From Varanus komodoensis (Eukaryota > Chordata > Lepidosauria > Squamata > Varanidae), in the NCBI RefSeq assembly GCF_004798865.1, contig NW_025335641.1, positions 12,391,177-12,455,176 on the forward strand: a DNA stretch of 64,000 nucleotides, written 5' to 3'. Below, in pieces: positions 61,801 through 64,000 of the stretch. Under the pieces are notes generated by a model, which was not told where the DNA came from, searched no databases, and saw only the letters and a list, made by a program, of their open reading frames with translations. Made by a program: the position numbers and the translations under genes. The number at the start of each line of letters is the position of its first letter. The first letter of the stretch is position 1.

Positions 61801-63575
61801 AGCCCAACCATGGGAGAAATGTTTCAGGACATGTGAGTTATGAGATCTGATTTGATCTGAGCATTTTATACACATCAACTGCCCTTTAATTTTAGAAGGA
61901 AGCGAGAACTTCAGAAGCATTTCGGTTCTACCACCACACCGCACAGAGATCTTCAGATAACACTTAAGTGGGACTAACAGGGTGAAGCTAGACATCAGGT
62001 GGCAGCACTCAACCGAGTACCTAGAAAAAGACAGAATCGCTTCACACAGTTCATGGATGGAATTTGCTTGGATAAGATATAGGGAGGACCACCATTCTGA
62101 AGCTGGCACATATCCTTAGATGCACTGCTGTAAGACCGGCAATGTTGTGCAGTCACTGGGTACTGCAGTCCATTGCGCCTCACCTCTCAGAAACTGATGG
62201 ACTTGGGGGTTTCTAACATTCCTAGGTCCTGCTGGGCTGAAGCTGGCAGGGCAGGAGGAATGACAAAGGTCATCTATGCTTCCCACCTCTGCTCTCTTGT
62301 ATTATACTCAATGGGCTTTTCAGCCTGTGCAGCAAAGCCACTTCACAGGGAGACAGAAGACGACTCAGGGTAGCCCCTATCTCGCCCTCTTCAATCTTCT
62401 TGCAGCCCTTCCTGGACCACCCTCTTCCTCACCCTCTGCTACTTTTCAATCAAGGAGAAGCAGCTGGGGGTGCTTCTTTCAGAACTGGCTGCAAGGTAGA
62501 GGTGCCTAGAGGTGGATCTCTGAGTTCCCTGCCTCTTTTGAGGTCAGAGTGCTGTCTCCAACCTTGAAGGGACTTTCCATGCCATCCTATGGTCCAAGAG
62601 AAACATGCCCTACAACCACAGGATTGCTCTTTCAGGGTGTTAGACTTGGATCTGTGTTCAAATTCTGATCAAATAAGCAGCTTAGGCTAGAGTCTTCCTT
62701 TCAGTCTAACTTCAGCAAGGCTTGCTGTGAGAAAAAAGAACAGTCAATTCTTTAGTAAATTATTGAAAACTTCTGGTTTTCACTATGACAAGGGAGGTAA
62801 TGCTCAATAAAAATATTCAGAAATATACTGCATTTGAAATAACAGAGAAAATGAAAGCTCATTCAAATGCAGTAATGCAACAGCCTGGTCAGAATCAAGA
62901 AGTAATCATTCCAAAATACAGTTATCTATTTTTGCAGAATCTGTATAGAATGACCAAATTCAAATACTCATGCAAATAGGCTAAATATATAATAAATGAT
63001 GAACAAACATTAAAGGTCATACTAACCAAGTCCTTAGAAAAGAGAAGCACAAAATATCATATAAATTCAAACAAAAAAACCTTAAGTAAGCTGGATGCAG
63101 CGCCATCTGCAAACAGTAAAACAAGATCTGATCTTGACAGTCTCTAGACAGGCCTTTGAAATTCGTACAGCCTTAGCAGCCAGGGCCCATCCTTCAAGGC
63201 CTTGCAGGACACTTAGCTAGTTGCAAGTTCAGGTGAGAATTGTAGTCCCAACATCTGGTGGTCCAAAGATTTGCCTACTCCCTGAAATAGAGGTACAGTA
63301 TAGCCCACCATCTGGCTTTACAGAACAGCTTCCATTTATCCTCATGGTCCCTGTGCCTCTCAGTTGAATCTGTGCACATTCTATGTGCTATAAAATGCAT
63401 CCTAGGCATGCAACATGCATTCTATGTTGCATGGCGACCAACATTTCCTTAAGTGTTAGTTACAGATGAAAAGAAAGCTCAAATATAATAAAAATGTAAT
63501 AAAAACTGATTGCCCTATAAGTTGGGAATGGATTGTCCTATGTCACTTTCACCCACATCATTTTTATGCTAACTC

Positions 63576-63832
63576 AGAGCCCTCCAGATGTTTTTATTTA
63601 TTTTATTAAAACATTTTTATGCCGCCCCATTCGCCGAAGCCTCGGGGCGGCTCACATCACCAAGTTAAAATAATTATAATATAAATTAAAATATAAATAT
63701 TAAATTAAAAATACAACAATACAGTAGAAAATACAGTATGTTCACGTCCCATCAGTCCCTGCCCCCAGCCAATATGGCCAACGGTCAGGTCAGTCGGGAA
63801 AGCATCTGGAGAGTACCAGGCTGGGGAATGTT
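63576..63832. repeat. Palindromic repeat interrupted by a nested insertion
   Basis: The left arm AGAGCCCTCCAGATGTT ends at 63592; the rest of the family (CCCATCAGTCCCTGCCCCCA, then GGCCAACGGTCAGGTCAGTC and AGCATCTGGAGAG) resumes at 63743. The gap is exactly filled by the element at 63593-63737. Confidence 0.75.
63593..63737. mobile_element. TTTATTTA/GCCGCCCC short repeat with 5-bp duplication
   Basis: A 145-bp insert: a TTTATTTATTTTATTAAAAC start, GCCGCCCC...GGGGCGGC inverted arms, then an AT-rich tail. It is flanked by ATGTT at 63588-63592 and 63738-63742, a duplicated target. Confidence 0.75.
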
Positions 63833-64000
63833 GGGCTATTGTACAATAAATCTGTTGGCTTTGAGCTGCTAGAAAAAGCCTTTGTTCCTTCTGTGCAGTT
63901 GGCACCTCTTTCCAATGCTCAGAAATCACTCAGTGGGTTTTTTCTCCTCCTGTTTCTATGAAACTCTATGGCTTAAGAATTCACCAAACAAACTAACTTC

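Larger units (their letters stand above)
57296..64000 (-). other. Right-hand DPH5 intron sequence to the window edge
   Basis: No match found by eye to the upstream DPH5 exons (expected motifs GDPFGATTHSDL and NASIMNAVGCCG). Contains the old CR1, the diverged TTTATTTA repeat and a nested pair at 63576-63832. A palindromic-family remnant is near 63186-63280. The stretch 58.8-63.1 kb otherwise shows nothing recognisable. Confidence 0.5.

Noticed and set aside
57296-64000. Search for the upstream DPH5 exons
   Set aside because: No sequence encoding the expected GDPFGATTHSDL or NASIMNAVGCCG stretches was found; these exons are assumed to be outside the window.

Overview
The window is vertebrate nuclear DNA, most likely from a squamate reptile (lizard or snake). 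The evidence is spliced genes with long introns, a CpG-island promoter, a near-complete Sauria SINE with target-site duplications, several CR1- and L2-clade LINE fossils, and a tRNA-derived SINE of the type common in lizards. There are no bacterial-style operons, CRISPR arrays or phage genes. I found no retroviral or capsid-bearing element that I could support.

There are two real protein-coding genes, arranged tail to tail. SLC30A7 (zinc transporter ZnT7) is complete on the + strand. Its eleven coding exons run from an ATG at 4091 to a stop at 40898, every junction is phase-compatible, and they encode 380 residues. Its promoter lies in a GC-rich block at about 3.7-5.0 kb. The last four coding exons of DPH5 (diphthine methyl ester synthase) lie on the - strand between 57295 and 48628. 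Roughly the first 120 residues must be encoded beyond the right edge. This order matches the known vertebrate neighbourhood EXTL2 - SLC30A7 - DPH5; no EXTL2 coding exon is visible, only a weak candidate for a non-coding first exon near 431.

Layout: 1-4.0 kb, upstream flank and promoter; 4.1-40.9 kb, SLC30A7, with an 18.3 kb intron 8 that holds most of the LINE debris; 40.9-44.8 kb, repeat-poor probable 3' UTR; 44.8-48.6 kb, intergenic with a hAT-type element and a CR1 fossil; 48.6-57.3 kb, DPH5 exons 5-8 (human-style numbering); 57.3-64 kb, DPH5 intron with older CR1 and palindromic repeats.

The two genes act in separate pathways (Golgi zinc loading; diphthamide modification of elongation factor 2), and their adjacency looks syntenic rather than functional. 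I see no new biological system. The items most worth a second look are an exon-like, alanine/threonine-rich 93-bp segment inside intron 8, an unidentified ~150-bp direct repeat in the SLC30A7/DPH5 interval, a short repeat family with 5-bp target duplications, and a hairpin resembling a template-switch product.
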